The notes under the pieces: model-generated
What the model saw: only the letters and a program-made list of their open reading frames with translations
Told to the model about the DNA's origin: nothing
Databases searched by the model: none
Shown: positions 1 to 10,376 of the stretch, piece by piece
Numbering within the stretch: position 1 is the first letter of the stretch
Layout of the letters: every line of letters begins with the position of its first letter
Translations under genes and position numbers: made by a program
Source: Poteriospumella lacustris
Lineage: Eukaryota > Sar > Chrysophyceae > Chromulinales > Dinobryaceae
DNA: 42,050 nt
NCBI GenBank assembly: GCA_008000375.1
Contig: SMOI01000273.1
Location: 1 to 42,050, forward strand
Direction: 5' to 3'

Positions 1-2
1 GG

Positions 3-1526
3 TGGTGGGCGCGCTGGCGGCGCGTCGCCGTGGCGCGGCAGCGGCTCGCGCTGCGCGTGGGACACGCTGTGGAGCGGGTCGCGCTGCGCCGGAGCTGGCA
101 GCAGTGGCGACTGGCGATGCGCGCGCGGCGGTTGCGGCGGCAGTTGCAGCTGGTCGCGTCGTCGCCCGTGCGGCGTCGAGTGCCACGCGACGGCGACGGC
201 GACGCGGACGGCGACGGCGACGCGGACGGCGACGGTGGCGCGGACGCGGACGGCGACGGTGACCCGCTTGCGCACGGCAGCGACAAGGAGAACGCGTCGG
301 CGGCCCTGCGCAACGCGTCGCCCCGCAGGACACCGACGACGGCTGCGGCGACTGTGGCGAGGGACAAGCCGCCGCCGAGGGGCTCCTCCGCCTCCTCCTC
401 CGCCTCCTCGTCCACCGCCTCGTCCACCGCCTCGTCAACCGCCTCGTCGAGGTCGTGGCGCACCGACGACGATGGCAACGACGACGACGGTGGCGACGCC
501 GCGCCGCTGTCCATCGCCCAGCACCTTCGCCCCCGACCCCAGCACCAGGCGACCAACCGACCGTCCACCGGCAGCAGAAGCGGCAGCAGTGGCCCACCGC
601 CACCGCCACCGCCACCGCCACCGCCAACGTCACAGCCGCCACAACCGCCACAACCGCCGCGCATCGCCTGGACGACGCTGTCGCAGTTCCTCAAGGCGCG
701 TCGCTTCTGGCGCATCTGGCTGTGCACGTTCTACCGGGCGCAACGCTACCGCCGCGGCTTCGCTATCGTCGAGGCGTACTTCTACCGCAAAAAGGCGCAG
801 GACTATTTCCTCCGGTGGCCCGGACGACGCCAAATCGTCGCCGCCGAGCGCATGCGCCGCCGGGCGCAGGCGAAAGGCGGCTCGGCGCGCTTGCACCTCG
901 TCGCCTACGACCCCGACGCCGACAAGGCGCGGCACGAACGTGCGCACACCGAACGACGCCGGCGGGCACAGGCACAGGCGCTCGAAGCGGCGCTGGCCGA
1001 CCCGTCGTCGTGCGCGTCGGTGGCCGAATACCGTTTCCTCCTGCAACAGCAACGCGAAGCGGACGAGCGCCACCGCCAACGCCACCCGAGCAGCCGCAAC
1101 GTCTTCGTCTCGCGGGCGTTTCTCCAGCGCGCGCCCCCGACGTTGAACGAGTTGGCCTACGCCTACGGGTACCTGCAGAAGATCCCCGACCCCGAGGGCC
1201 TGAACCGCATCAAAGACGTCCTCCACACGCTGCTGTATCACTGGCGACGCTTCATCCGCCAGGAGAAAGACCTGCGGCTGCGCAGTGTCGAGATTCGCAG
1301 TCGTCTGCGTCGGAAATGGCTGTTGACGTCGCTGCGGAAGTGGATCGCGACGACGCCGCGGGTCTCGTACCGCATCATCACGTGGCTGAACAACGCCGCC
1401 GAACGACGCGCGTTCCTCGATTCGCAGCGGTGGGTGGAGCATCAGACGAGCGACGCGCAGCTGGTCTACGACACGATGAAGAGTCTGCAGCTCGGCACCT
1501 TCTCCACCGCCGATTCAAAGGCGTAG
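3..1526 (+). CDS. Sfi1-like centrin-binding repeat protein, 5'-truncated
   Basis: The open frame runs in from the left edge (it reads W-W-A-R-W-R-R before any start codon) and ends at TAG 1524-1526, leaving about 507 residues. Arg/Trp-rich helical segments recur, for example SWQQWRLAMRARRLRRQ near the N-end, FWRIWLCTFYRAQRYRR in the middle, and HWRRFIRQ and KWLLTSLRKWI near the C-end. Regularly spaced aromatic and basic residues of this kind resemble the centrin-binding repeats of Sfi1, which forms filaments at centrosomes and spindle pole bodies. Between the repeat blocks lies a low-complexity insert: Asp/Gly/Ala repeats encoded by a GACGGC minisatellite (about 190-260), Ser/Ala runs (about 385-450) and a polyproline run (about 594-632). 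The family call rests on composition and spacing, not a diagnostic motif; another W/R-rich coiled protein is possible. Confidence 0.55.
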   Translation, partial: WWARWRRVAVARQRLALRVGHAVERVALRRSWQQWRLAMRARRLRRQLQLVASSPVRRRVPRDGDGDADGDGDADGDGGADADGDGDPLAHGSDKENASAALRNASPRRTPTTAAATVARDKPPPRGSSASSSASSSTASSTASSTASSRSWRTDDDGNDDDGGDAAPLSIAQHLRPRPQHQATNRPSTGSRSGSSGPPPPPPPPPPPTSQPPQPPQPPRIAWTTLSQFLKARRFWRIWLCTFYRAQRYRRGFAIVEAYFYRKKAQDYFLRWPGRRQIVAAERMRRRAQAKGGSARLHLVAYDPDADKARHERAHTERRRRAQAQALEAALADPSSCASVAEYRFLLQQQREADERHRQRHPSSRNVFVSRAFLQRAPPTLNELAYAYGYLQKIPDPEGLNRIKDVLHTLLYHWRRFIRQEKDLRLRSVEIRSRLRRKWLLTSLRKWIATTPRVSYRIITWLNNAAERRAFLDSQRWVEHQTSDAQLVYDTMKSLQLGTFSTADSKA

Positions 1527-1610
1527 CCGCTGCCCCCCTCCCCTTTTCATTGGCCCGTCGTATTCACCGGGCGTAGCTGTTGACGTCCTATTGTGTAACT
1601 GGTAACCACC

Positions 1611-2054
1611 CATCTACCTACGAGGCGCCACCATGTCGTTGTCTTCTCAATCGTTGAGATCGTCGATTAAGAAAGGAAATTCAACCGTCATCATCGTCGA
1701 AGCCGATGGTGACTGTGGACCCCGCAGCTTGAGGAGTTAATCTGAGATCTGAAACCTTCGTGAAGTCTGCATGAGATTGCTGTGCACTCATTCACAGATG
1801 CGACTGAAGGAAAGCATTAACACTTGGTCTGTGTGATTCATTGCCGATTATTAGTACTAATAATCCCACTGCAACAGACCAAGCATCAAACGCAACTCCT
1901 TCAACGACAACTGTGAATGAGAGGACAGCCATCCACGCAGCCCACGAAAGAGTTCCCTTCTCTGAAAGCTCCTCCCCATTGGACTTGATCACCTTGTGTG
2001 TTCCCCATTTGCTGGAGAATGGCTAGAGCAGCGATGAAGCTGCAACACAGATTG
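1611..2054. repeat. Dispersed direct repeat, copy A
   Basis: This block is about 85-90% identical by eye to 2597-3092, apart from a Ser-codon (TCC) expansion in the other copy. It starts with a short frame that has a good initiation context (GCCACCATGTCG, ATG at 1633) and encodes only 35 residues before the TAA at 1738-1740. The most conserved part is the distal 130 bases (about 1925-2054). I recognise no transposase or reverse transcriptase in either copy, so it may be a degenerate gene family member, a non-autonomous element or a segmental duplication. Confidence 0.75.
1823..1883. repeat. Foldback: inverted 10-mers around a 20-bp perfect palindrome
   Basis: CTTGGTCTGT at 1823-1832 is the exact reverse complement of ACAGACCAAG at 1874-1883. 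Between them, 1846-1865 (GATTATTAGTACTAATAATC) is a perfect 20-base palindrome centred on AGTACT. The outer arms are conserved in copy B (2865-2874 and 2913-2922), while the inner palindrome there has decayed by loss of a few bases. The DNA could form a cruciform, or the RNA a branched hairpin. Confidence 0.8.
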
Positions 2055-2596
2055 CGCCGTGGTCGAATCCCATATGGCCGTCCCGTTTGGACGAAGGCCT
2101 CCACGTCGCTCAACAGCAACAGCGCAAGAGCTGAACCATGCGAATGGACTGCTGGGCCTATTGTCGTCGCAATACGGGAGTGTGTATCGTCCCAGTGAAC
2201 GCCGCGATAGTAGGCACATGCGACGGGGGGAGGGGGGGGCGTCAACGCTGAAGGTGGCTCTGCCATCGGTGTCGATTGGGAACGACTCCGCCCACCGTCA
2301 AATGTCAAGTGAGGGATGTTTGCACTTGGAGGCGGGCGGCAACCCCTCCCTTGGCACTTGGAGGTGGAAGTTCTTGAGCGCTGCGGAGGGCTTCCAGACA
2401 CACGTTTATCGACGAAGGAGTGTATCTTCTCTCGCCTGTCTGAACTGCACACTACCCCATATGTCGCAGAGGATCCCCATCGTATCGTCGACCGCCTGCC
2501 AGTCTCGGTGGGACGGCCGGTCTATCCCGTTCGGTTTCGTTATGGCGTCTGGAGCAACGTACCCATCGTCATTGCCGCCAACATCTCCATCGCCCA
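2055..2596. other. Spacer between repeat copies, no gene recognised
   Basis: This stretch separates the two direct-repeat copies. Overlapping open frames exist here, but none shows a recognisable domain, codon bias or a persuasive start. There is a G-rich tract at about 2224-2240. Confidence 0.5.
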
Positions 2597-3092
2597 TCTG
2601 CCTAAGAGGCTCCACCACGTCGCTATCGTCCTCCTCCTCCTCTTCCTCCTCCTCTGCCTCCTCCTCCTTTCCCTCTGCACGGTTGAGATCGTTGAGAGAA
2701 AGGAAGATCGCGGACGTACATCTTGACCCCGCGCATTGTCATCAACTTCGAAGACGACGGTGACTTTGGCTTGAGGAGTTAATCTGAGATCTGAAACCTT
2801 CGTCAAGTCTGCATGAGATTGGTGTGCGCTCATTCACGTACGCTGTTGAAGAGGAAAGTTGACGCTTGGTCTGTGTGAATCGTTGCCGATTATTAATACT
2901 AATCCCACTGCAACAGACCAAGATCAAACCCAACTCCTTCAACGACAACTGTGAATGAGAGGACAGCCATCCACGCAGCCCACGAAAGAGTTCCCTTCTC
3001 TGACAGCTCCTCCCCATTGGACTTGATCACCTTGTGTGTTCCCCATTTGCTGGAGAATGGCTAGAGCAGCGATGAAGCTGCAACACAGATTG
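2597..3092. repeat. Dispersed direct repeat, copy B
   Basis: This is the second copy of the 1611-2054 element. The position matching the ATG of copy A reads ACG. A TCC microsatellite (about 2629-2667) has expanded the serine-coding stretch. The distal ~140 bases are nearly identical to copy A, then homology stops abruptly after CAACACAGATTG in both. With the start codon lost and a frame change before the shared LRS-stop ending, this copy cannot encode the same peptide, so any gene once present here is decayed. Confidence 0.75.
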
Positions 3093-4050
3093 TGCTGTAG
3101 TTTGTATTGTGAATTGTGTTGTATTCAGTTCGATGCTGTTCAAAACATTACATCAAATAATATGACCCGAAACCGAGTCATTGAATTTGATCCAATCCTC
3201 AGTGGATATCCACATTAGCCCTGAATGAACAGTGGAAGGACTTTCACTGACCCATGACCCTGACGATGCGAGCGACGGCGACGGCGACGGCGACGGGGAG
3301 AACCGAGAAGGTCTCTGCCGCAAAACAGTGTCTGGGAGTGTGTCGGTGATCTCTCCCCCTTCGTCAGGGGTCATGGGGGTGGTCGTTGACGTCGGAGTTT
3401 ACAGTACTTACGTTGATCATGGCAGGTCAAGCACTGGATGGATATGAATACTCTGTTTCACGATGGACCATGACTTTACAACGATAAGAGTTGTCGAGAA
3501 CATAATGAAGTAGCACCAACTATCGCAGTGTTCGAGTATTTTTGACGGAAGTCTCTCTCGTAGATGCAAACTGCATCGTTTCTTCGCCGGCATCCTGGAT
3601 GTCCTTTATCTACAGAAGATGCTTAAACACGAGGATCGGGCCAAAGTCGAGGAAAATGGAACGCAATCCAATGGACAAGACGTGCAAAACTTTTGAGTAG
3701 GTACAACACGGTATGAGATGTGTGACCGTGTGGGGAAGAAACTTGGTGGGAGGCCGCTGCTGGGAACGATGGAAAAATTTGAAACGACCGACGGTGGAAG
3801 GAAGCAAATCCGTGCTTTTTCCGCCGTTGGGGCGAAAATCCGCGATTCCTAACAGCGTTACGAATCTGCTTCTGGTTTCCTAACGCGAACACGGTCGCAA
3901 ATCGAATGTGATCCTAATGAAGATGAAATGCAACGGACTTCGATGGAAGGAACGAGGCAAGAGGCAACGAGTTGTGAAGGTTAGTCATACCTGAATTCGG
4001 TATGCTTCCACCTGAGAGTAATCTTTGAATCAACAACCATCAAAGAAACC
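3093..4050. other. Non-coding stretch with an inverted repeat
   Basis: No convincing gene is visible. Arms at 3251-3266 (CCCATGACCCTGACGA) and 3361-3377 are reverse complements apart from one extra G, flanking about 94 bases that include a (GGCGAC)n microsatellite near 3275-3297. The last part probably holds the promoter and 5' leader of the gene at 4051; an unrecognised upstream non-coding exon cannot be excluded. Confidence 0.5.
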
Positions 4051-5357
4051 ATGAGCTATATGAACGAAGTGGAAGAGAATAATAATGGCAGTGAGCAACG
4101 TGCCGAGGAAGTCGTAGAGTTCGTCAACTTCCCGGACACTGCCTTCGAAATCACCAGAGCACTTGCGATTGACTCTGGAATTATGTTTGAGCCTATGAGA
4201 TTTGAGCCGATGCCAATGGATTGGGAACCGGTGCAGTTGAATGAGACCGCCTTCGCACGAAAACCTGAGATTGTTTTCGAGGTTGTCGCGTCTCCTTGCC
4301 CCGGCAAGCCTCTTCGTTTGCCTGCTCAATGCCATGGGTATTGCCAACAGTCCTCCTACGATGTCCTATCGAAGGATGTCGAGGGTTCCTTGTGCTCGTT
4401 GGCCCAATTCGACTTCTCCTATGACGCGGCTGCCTGCCTTGTAAGTGGAGCGTGATGTGTTGTTGTGCTGTGACGGTGTTGGACGGTGTGACTCATTTCT
4501 TTCTTTTCTTTCTCTTCTGCTTCTTCTTCTTCGTCTTCTCCCAACAGTGGCGTGGTAAATCGATCTTTGGAGCTCGGTGTCTGGAGGTGTTGGTGAGCTG
4601 CTACTGGGACGCCAAGAAGGCGGACCACCTGTTGTCGGTGACGAAGGTGGCCGGTGACATGTATCAACTGTCTCCGCTGGATGTGTTCCAACAACTGCAG
4701 TCGTCTCTTCGTTTGGTCGTGCCCGGTGCGTCCGTCGAAGGTGCCAGCGTTCGCCCTGGTCCTGTCGGTCCTCCTGCGCTCCGAAGAAGTGGTGCTGGTG
4801 GTGCCCCGATGGTCCCTCCTTCGTTGAAGCGCAGCAACCCGGCCACGATCGCGTCCAATTGCACGAACTCTCTGCAGCAAATCGTGAACATGTTGCACGG
4901 GCAGCAAATCGACGTGCACACGGAGGCGGCCCGCATGTTCTACGACCTCGTCGCGGCGCATCCTTCGCCCGACAGTGAGCAAGAGCGGTTGATCGCCGAG
5001 ATCGTGGTGCTGTTGTTGGATGCTGCGCAGGAGCTGGACGAGGAGTTGCAAGTGGTGACGCATCAATGTGTTGTCCTCGCGCTGCAAACGATCGCCGAGC
5101 GCAGCGTGTCGCCGTCGATCTTCTCTCCGTTCGTCGTGTCGTTTCTGTGGAAGGTCATTTTGGTCGACGACGTCGATGTCGCCAAGAACTATGTGACCAT
5201 TGCGATCCGTCGCAAGGCCGTTCAAACCCTGGCGACTGTTTTGGCCCGTTCGCCTGCCCTGTCCACCGTGGCCTTCCCCCGCGAAACGGTCGCTCGGTTG
5301 CGCGACGTGAAGTTGCAGCAGCTGTGCTTGCAGCAGTTGCTGCCTTTGTGTAAATAG
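4051..5357 (+). CDS. Two-exon helical protein of unknown function
   Basis: I join exons 4051-4440 and 4548-5357, giving 399 residues. The 107-base intron starts GTAAGT and ends in a strong pyrimidine tract followed by CAACAG, and the join is in phase. The start ATG follows AAACC. The N-terminal ~110 residues are acidic and hydrophobic without a known motif. Residues ~130-185 (starting WRGKSIFGARCLEVL) are helical. A Gly/Pro/Ser-rich linker is followed by ~170 residues of amphipathic helices (such as IAEIVVLLLDAAQELDEEL and RRKAVQTLATVLARS), which look like ARM/HEAT-type helical repeats. I do not recognise the family. The neighbours suggest nothing about its role. Confidence 0.75.
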
Positions 5358-6189
5358 AGTCGCCCCTCCCATCGCCATGTCCCCTACATTGTATATATCC
5401 CCCCATCTCATCTGTATTTTTGCTTGTTTATGGTTGCCTTCTCGTGTTTTGTGATGTGTCCCACCCCGCGCTGCTGTATATATTGTATCGGTGGGGCATC
5501 TGAGTGTCGAGTATTGATTAAGTTTTTGCCACCCCGTCCAACACCTCTGTTTCTTGACTTGTTGATATGATACGAATAGAAACGCTCCATCGGTTGACAT
5601 CGGGTGAGCACACCCTTCCGCAGCGAAACATGGCACAGAGCAAGTCGTGACCCCGAGTGAGACCGTTGTCAGGCCAGGTCTGGCAGGTCTGGCAGGTCTG
5701 GCAGGTCTGGGCAAGACCTGGCCGGGGGCTGTTCACTCGTCATACCAGGAAGGTGTGGAAATTATTCTTGAATAGAGAGCTGTAGTGGTGTAGTATGCAA
5801 AACAGTCCATGTACCTATCCTTCACATTAGTGATCTCTAATAACCTCATATTTCGTCGTTCGAAAGGGCCACACTCACACACAGAGGGAAAAATCCAGCG
5901 GCACCGCGACACACCCGTCGGCAGTGGCGACAACCCCTCGGCCCCGCAGGTGGGGTGCGTCCGTCGGTCGGCCGGCGCTATCTTTGTCTTTTGGGTTGGC
6001 GATGAGCTTTGAGCCGGAGGAGCCATCGCATCTCGTCGACGATGATGGATATGGGCTCCACGGTGACTCGGTGTTGAGAGGATACAGGCATTCGAAACAC
6101 AAGACGACGCGCTTCTGTCTTTGGTTGGAACAAACGCGGGCATCATTTTCTTTTGTTCTTTTTGTCTCCAAAATAGATACACCTGAAGA
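5358..6189. other. Intergenic region upstream of Arp2
   Basis: This holds the 3' end of the 4051 gene and the promoter of the Arp2 gene. Apart from the hairpin minisatellite listed separately, I see only short unconvincing frames on both strands. Confidence 0.5.
5672..5723. repeat. Nine-base tandem repeat inside a perfect inverted repeat
   Basis: GGCCAGGTCT (5672-5681) and AGACCTGGCC (5714-5723) are perfect 10-base inverted arms. Between and overlapping them the unit GGTCTGGCA repeats about four to five times. The whole can fold into a hairpin with a repetitive loop. Confidence 0.8.
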
Positions 6190-7720
6190 ATGTCCTTAGC
6201 TAGCATGGTAGGTGACCGACAGAATCAGTATCCTGACTAGCTGAGGATGGGAGTGTTTTTGATGATCCATTTGCTAACGATATTGCCTGTGGTATCGGTT
6301 GTTTGTTCTGTGTCTATAGCCTTGCGTTGTCTGTGACAACGGAACGGGTTTCGTGAAGGTAAATCGACCTTGTGAAGCCCCACGATCCACAGTGTAGGCC
6401 TCTTCTTACTCTTGCGACCATATTTCTCTCGTACATAGGTCGGTTATGCTGGCCAGAACTTCCCTACCGCCATTTTCCCGTCGATGATCGGTCGTCCCAT
6501 TCTGCGTGCCGAAGAGGTACGTGACCGTGGGACCGCCCTGTGTTTTATACATAGGCCTAACGCTCACGCTAACGTGTGGTGATAACTTCTACAGTCGATC
6601 TCGGAGACCGTGGAACTCAAGGACATCATGTGCGGCGACGAAGCCGCCGCTGTGCGTCAGACGCTGGAGATCAAGTACCCGGTACGACCACCGCCTCCTC
6701 CGCCCCCGTCCCTCTCCTGGACGCTGTCTAACCATTGAGGGCTATGCTTACGTACGTAAACAGGTGGAGAACGGTATCGTCCGCAGCTGGGAAGACATGG
6801 AGCACCTGTGGAACTACACGTTCTACGAGAAGATGCAGATCCGCCCCAACGAGTTCAAGATCCTCCTCACCGAGCCTCCACAAAACCCCACGAAAAACCG
6901 CGAGAAACTGATCGAAAAGATGTTTGAAACGTACGGCTTTGGCGCCGCGAACGTCTCGGTCCAAGCGATGTTGACGCTGTACGCGCAGGGGTTGTTGACC
7001 GGTGTGGTCGTCGACACCGGCGACGGCGTCACCCACGTGGTGCCCGTCTACGACGGCTACGTGCCGCAGCATTTGATTCGTCGGTTGGACGTGGCGGGGC
7101 GTCACGTGACGTCGTATTTGACGAAGCTGTTGATGTTGCGTGGCTATGCGTTCAACCGCACGGCCGACTTCGACACGGTGCGGCAGATCAAAGAGAAGCT
7201 CTGCTACGTGGCGCACGACATCAACCAAGAGCGGCAATTGGCGTTGGAAACGACGTGTTTGATGGAGAATTACACGTTACCCGATGGCCGCGTGATCAAA
7301 CTCGGTCGGGAACGGTTCGAAGCGCCTGAATGTTTGTTCAATCCGTCGCTGGTGGACTCGGAGAAGCCCGGCATGGGCAACATGGTCTTCGACATGATCC
7401 AGGACGCCGACATGGACATGCGCGTCGAGTATTACAAACACATCGTCCTCTCCGGTGGTTCGTCGATGTACCCCGGCCTGCCCACGCGTCTGGAGAAGGA
7501 CATCTCCGACCGCTACCTGAAGGAGATCCTGAAGGGCAACGTCGAGCGCATGAAGAAGTTCAAGATCCACATCGAGGACCCGCCGCGGCGCAAGCACATG
7601 GTGTTTCTCGGTGGATCCGTCCTCGCGGACATCATGAAGGACCGTGAAGAGTTCTGGATCAAGCGGGAGGACTACCTCGAACAGGGCATGCGCTGCTTGT
7701 CCAAGATCGGCAAGTCCTAA
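6190..7720 (+). CDS. ARP2: Actin-related protein 2 (Arp2/3 complex subunit)
   Basis: Five exons join in frame: 6190-6207, 6320-6358, 6439-6516, 6595-6681 and 6764-7720, giving 392 residues, the normal Arp2 length. All four introns are GT-AG with GTA donors. Actin-fold signatures are present: DNGTGFVK (residues 12-19, phosphate loop 1), [10 protein letters not shown] (around 158, phosphate loop 2), GRPILRAEE, and the adenosine motif [12 protein letters not shown] followed by [14 protein letters not shown]. The RRLDVAGR and [10 protein letters not shown] segments match Arp2 rather than conventional actin. With Arp3 and ARPC1-5 it nucleates branched actin filaments in the cytoplasm. Introns are crowded in the first 230 coding bases, with an 18-base first exon. 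Confidence 0.96.
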
Positions 7721-8167
7721 GCGCCTGTCGTGTCTCTTTTCGTAGTTTTTGCCCTGTTCTCTCCCTTATCAGCGGGTGTCACGGTCGCTTTGCATTGCAT
7801 TGCACTGCACTGCGCTGCACTGCACTGCGCACCCTAGACAGTGGACACAAGACATCCCCCCCCGGCCAGAGCCACCGACCCTGCCCCTCCGTAGACACAC
7901 ACACCGACCCAGACCCACCCAGACCCTCACTAACACAGCTGTACCCACATATACCCACATATACCCACATATACCCACATACACCTATATATATACTGCG
8001 ACCTCCTCTACGACTGTTCTGTACATCGCACCGCTACAATATACAACACCACACAACACAACACAACACGGCACAATGCTCCTTTTCTCCGTTCTACACG
8101 ACCTCCTCTCCCTCTCCTACGACTGCTACGACTCTGACGACTCCGACTGCCGCCTCTGCGTGGTCGG
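7721..8167. other. Convergent intergenic region rich in simple repeats
   Basis: The 3' ends of the Arp2 gene and the minus-strand transporter face each other. In between lie TGCATTGCACTGCGCTGCACT-like tandem repeats (7791-7833), four copies of the unit CATATACCCA (about 7945-7982) and a CAACACCACA repeat (8043-8070). No gene is seen. Confidence 0.7.
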
Positions 8168-9734
8168 TCACGGCTGCGCCTCGTCGGTGGCACACGGCGC
8201 CGCCGCCCACAGCCGACACAGCACACGATGGGTCGCGCTCGCCGCGTGGGCGACCTGGTCGTTCGTGAGGTTGACGAGGACGAAGCCCACGACGACCAAC
8301 AGCGCCCCGACGACGGAGACGCCGCCGGGGACGAGGTGGTCGACGAAGTAGTCGGTGACGAGGGCGATGGGGATCGTGATCGACATGCCAATCGTCGCCA
8401 CCGTCGGCGAGGTCAGCAGCACGGCCCGTGCCCAGAAGTAGTCGGCGATGACCGTGTCGGCCATGCCGTTCGCACAGACGACGCCCACGGCCGCGCCGGA
8501 GATGCCCGCCACCCCGGACCAGTGCACCGCGAACTACCCAAACAGACACAGCCAGCGTTAGAGACACAGACACAGACACAGACAGGGACAGAGACAGACA
8601 GCGTACCATGATGCCTACGACGGGCGCCAGCAGCAGCGCGTTGACCAGGCCGATGTAGCCGAGCAGCAGGTGCATCGACACGGGCTTCGCCTTTCGCCGG
8701 GCAGTGCTCTGCGGAGTCAGACTGCTATTGCCACTGCTATTGCTACTACTGCTATTGCTATTGCTATTGGAGGTGTTGCTGGTGCTGGTGGTGGGGTGGG
8801 TGTCGTGCAGGGCGCTGACGGTGGCCGCGGCCCCTTCGAGGTCGCCACTGCGCCTCGTCGGTGTCGGTGTCGTCGTGGGGGCGTCGTCAGCGTCGTCGGC
8901 TTCGCTCTCGTCCTCTGGCACGAGGTACCGAATCGTGGTCGTGTAGAGGCCATAGCCCGCGGCGCCCAGCACCGCGACGATGTCGCCGCCGACGGTGTGG
9001 CTCGGTCCGTCGTCGCTGCCACCGCCGCCGCCGTCGCCGCTGTCGGCGAGGCCCGTGGTGATGGCCCCGACGAAACAGATGGCGACGCCGACGATCTTCA
9101 CGTACGAGGCTTGTTCCAGCCGTAGCCACGAGGAGAAGAGCAGCGTGAAGGCGGCCGAGAGGTTGCTGATGACGGTGCTGCTGCTGACGGTCGTGAGCAG
9201 CAGCGAGTAGTTGTACAGGCAGTTCGCCAGGAACCACATCGGCGCGATGACCAGCGACAGTTTCAGGGCCTCGTAATCGGCGGCGAAAGGGGAAGCCGCA
9301 GCTTTGGACGCGGCCTGTTGCTCGGTGACGCTGACGGCGCGGTCGGTGTCGCTGGGTCGCCGCTCGGGCGACGATGACGACGACTGCGGCTGGCTCTGGA
9401 TCTCGATGGCTGCGATGGGGCGAATCAATGGGTCGTTGTCGTTGTGCAGGGAGTAGTCCTGGTGGGCGAAGGATTTGTCCAGATGGGCGGCGGCGGCGTC
9501 GGCATCGGCCGGATGGGCCTGTTTCCAGTGGAACAGGACCAGTTCCTTGCCATGGTGATACGGCAGGTGCAGCACAAGCAGCGAGGTGGCGAGATAGGTC
9601 AACAGGAAAGGAGAGTTGAACGACAAATCGCTGTAGATGTACTGAATCAAGACACTGGAGCCCGCCCACAGACAGGCGCACAGCAAAATGAACACCAGAC
9701 CGACGAAGTAATGCTTCTCGATTCCGAACGGCAT
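8168..9734 (-). CDS. SLC35F5-like drug/metabolite-type membrane transporter
   Basis: Exon 1 is 9734-8607 and exon 2 is 8533-8168 on the minus strand, separated by a 73-base GT-AG intron; the protein is 497 residues. It starts MPFGIEKHYFVGLVFI, and the first helix contains CLWAGSSVLIQYI and NSPFLLTYLATS, the pattern of SLC35F5-type carriers in the EamA/DMT superfamily. I can see about ten hydrophobic segments: two before a hydrophilic loop (residues ~75-145), several after it, and four in exon 2, including ATIGMSITIPIALVTDYF, typical of the family's C-end. Two low-complexity loops are rich in Ser, Asn and acidic residues. Substrate unknown. The intron carries a CTGTGT microsatellite that would read as a Ser/Val run if unspliced. 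Confidence 0.85.
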
Positions 9735-10376
9735 TCTCGCTCTCAGAAGAATGTCCGATGTACCACTTGTGGACAATCCCCTCAGGTGTATGATGCAATA
9801 GATAGACGGCAGAGCTCTCAATTCGGATTCCCCATCGTCGTCGACTGAGCGGAGCGCTGCTCCGTCGCTTCCGAGAAAAGGCGCCGAAAAGTAGAAACGT
9901 CACGTACATACATCTATACAAAGCATATGTATATATGTGCATCTGCTGCCTCATTTCGTAGGTGAAGGGACAGCGTACGTACCCGAGCAATTAGGCGAGT
10001 GCAGTTAGCCACAACTGGAAGAGATACGTGTCCTATGGATACGAGTACTACATTCTCTGTTTGCATATATGTTCTTGTGGGTTACTATGCGTGGGGGAAT
10101 GTACTATGTCCGTTGATTCGAGAAAGTTCAGTTCGCAGTGCAACGTTTCGACGGGCTCTTGCAACGCTTTACGGACCAAATTACACATGAAAAGCTGCCT
10201 CCACGACGCGGGTACATCCAGTTTTTGCGTTTATCGAACGGTTGGTAGCTACGGAGAAGCGCGAAGCGTTCGATTCAGAGCTGCGGTTCCCCCTCGTCGA
10301 CACATCGACACCGCTCGTCACCTGCGCGAGACCCCTACGGTTCTATGAAGCGATTGTAACCCAGCAGAAAGACACG
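9735..10376. promoter_or_regulatory. Divergent promoter region, transporter and ankyrin gene
   Basis: About 640 bases separate the start codons of the minus-strand transporter and the plus-strand ankyrin gene, so both promoters must lie here. The strand between is AT-richer than either gene, with TATATGTATATA-like sequence around 9925-9937. I cannot place a core element with confidence. Confidence 0.5.

Noticed and set aside
630-1442. Minus-strand frame opposite the Sfi1-like gene
   Set aside because: Antisense shadow with compositional bias only.
2028-2075. Possible tRNA: GGCTAGAGCAG resembling an A box and GGTCGAATCC resembling a B box
   Set aside because: The B box lacks the invariant GTTC, the arms do not pair as a cloverleaf, and the A-box part is repeated in copy B without the B box.
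4419-5714. 431-codon minus-strand frame covering the 4051 gene
   Set aside because: It crosses the intron of the plus-strand gene and is Arg/His/Gln-rich without a domain; the plus-strand splice join is better supported.
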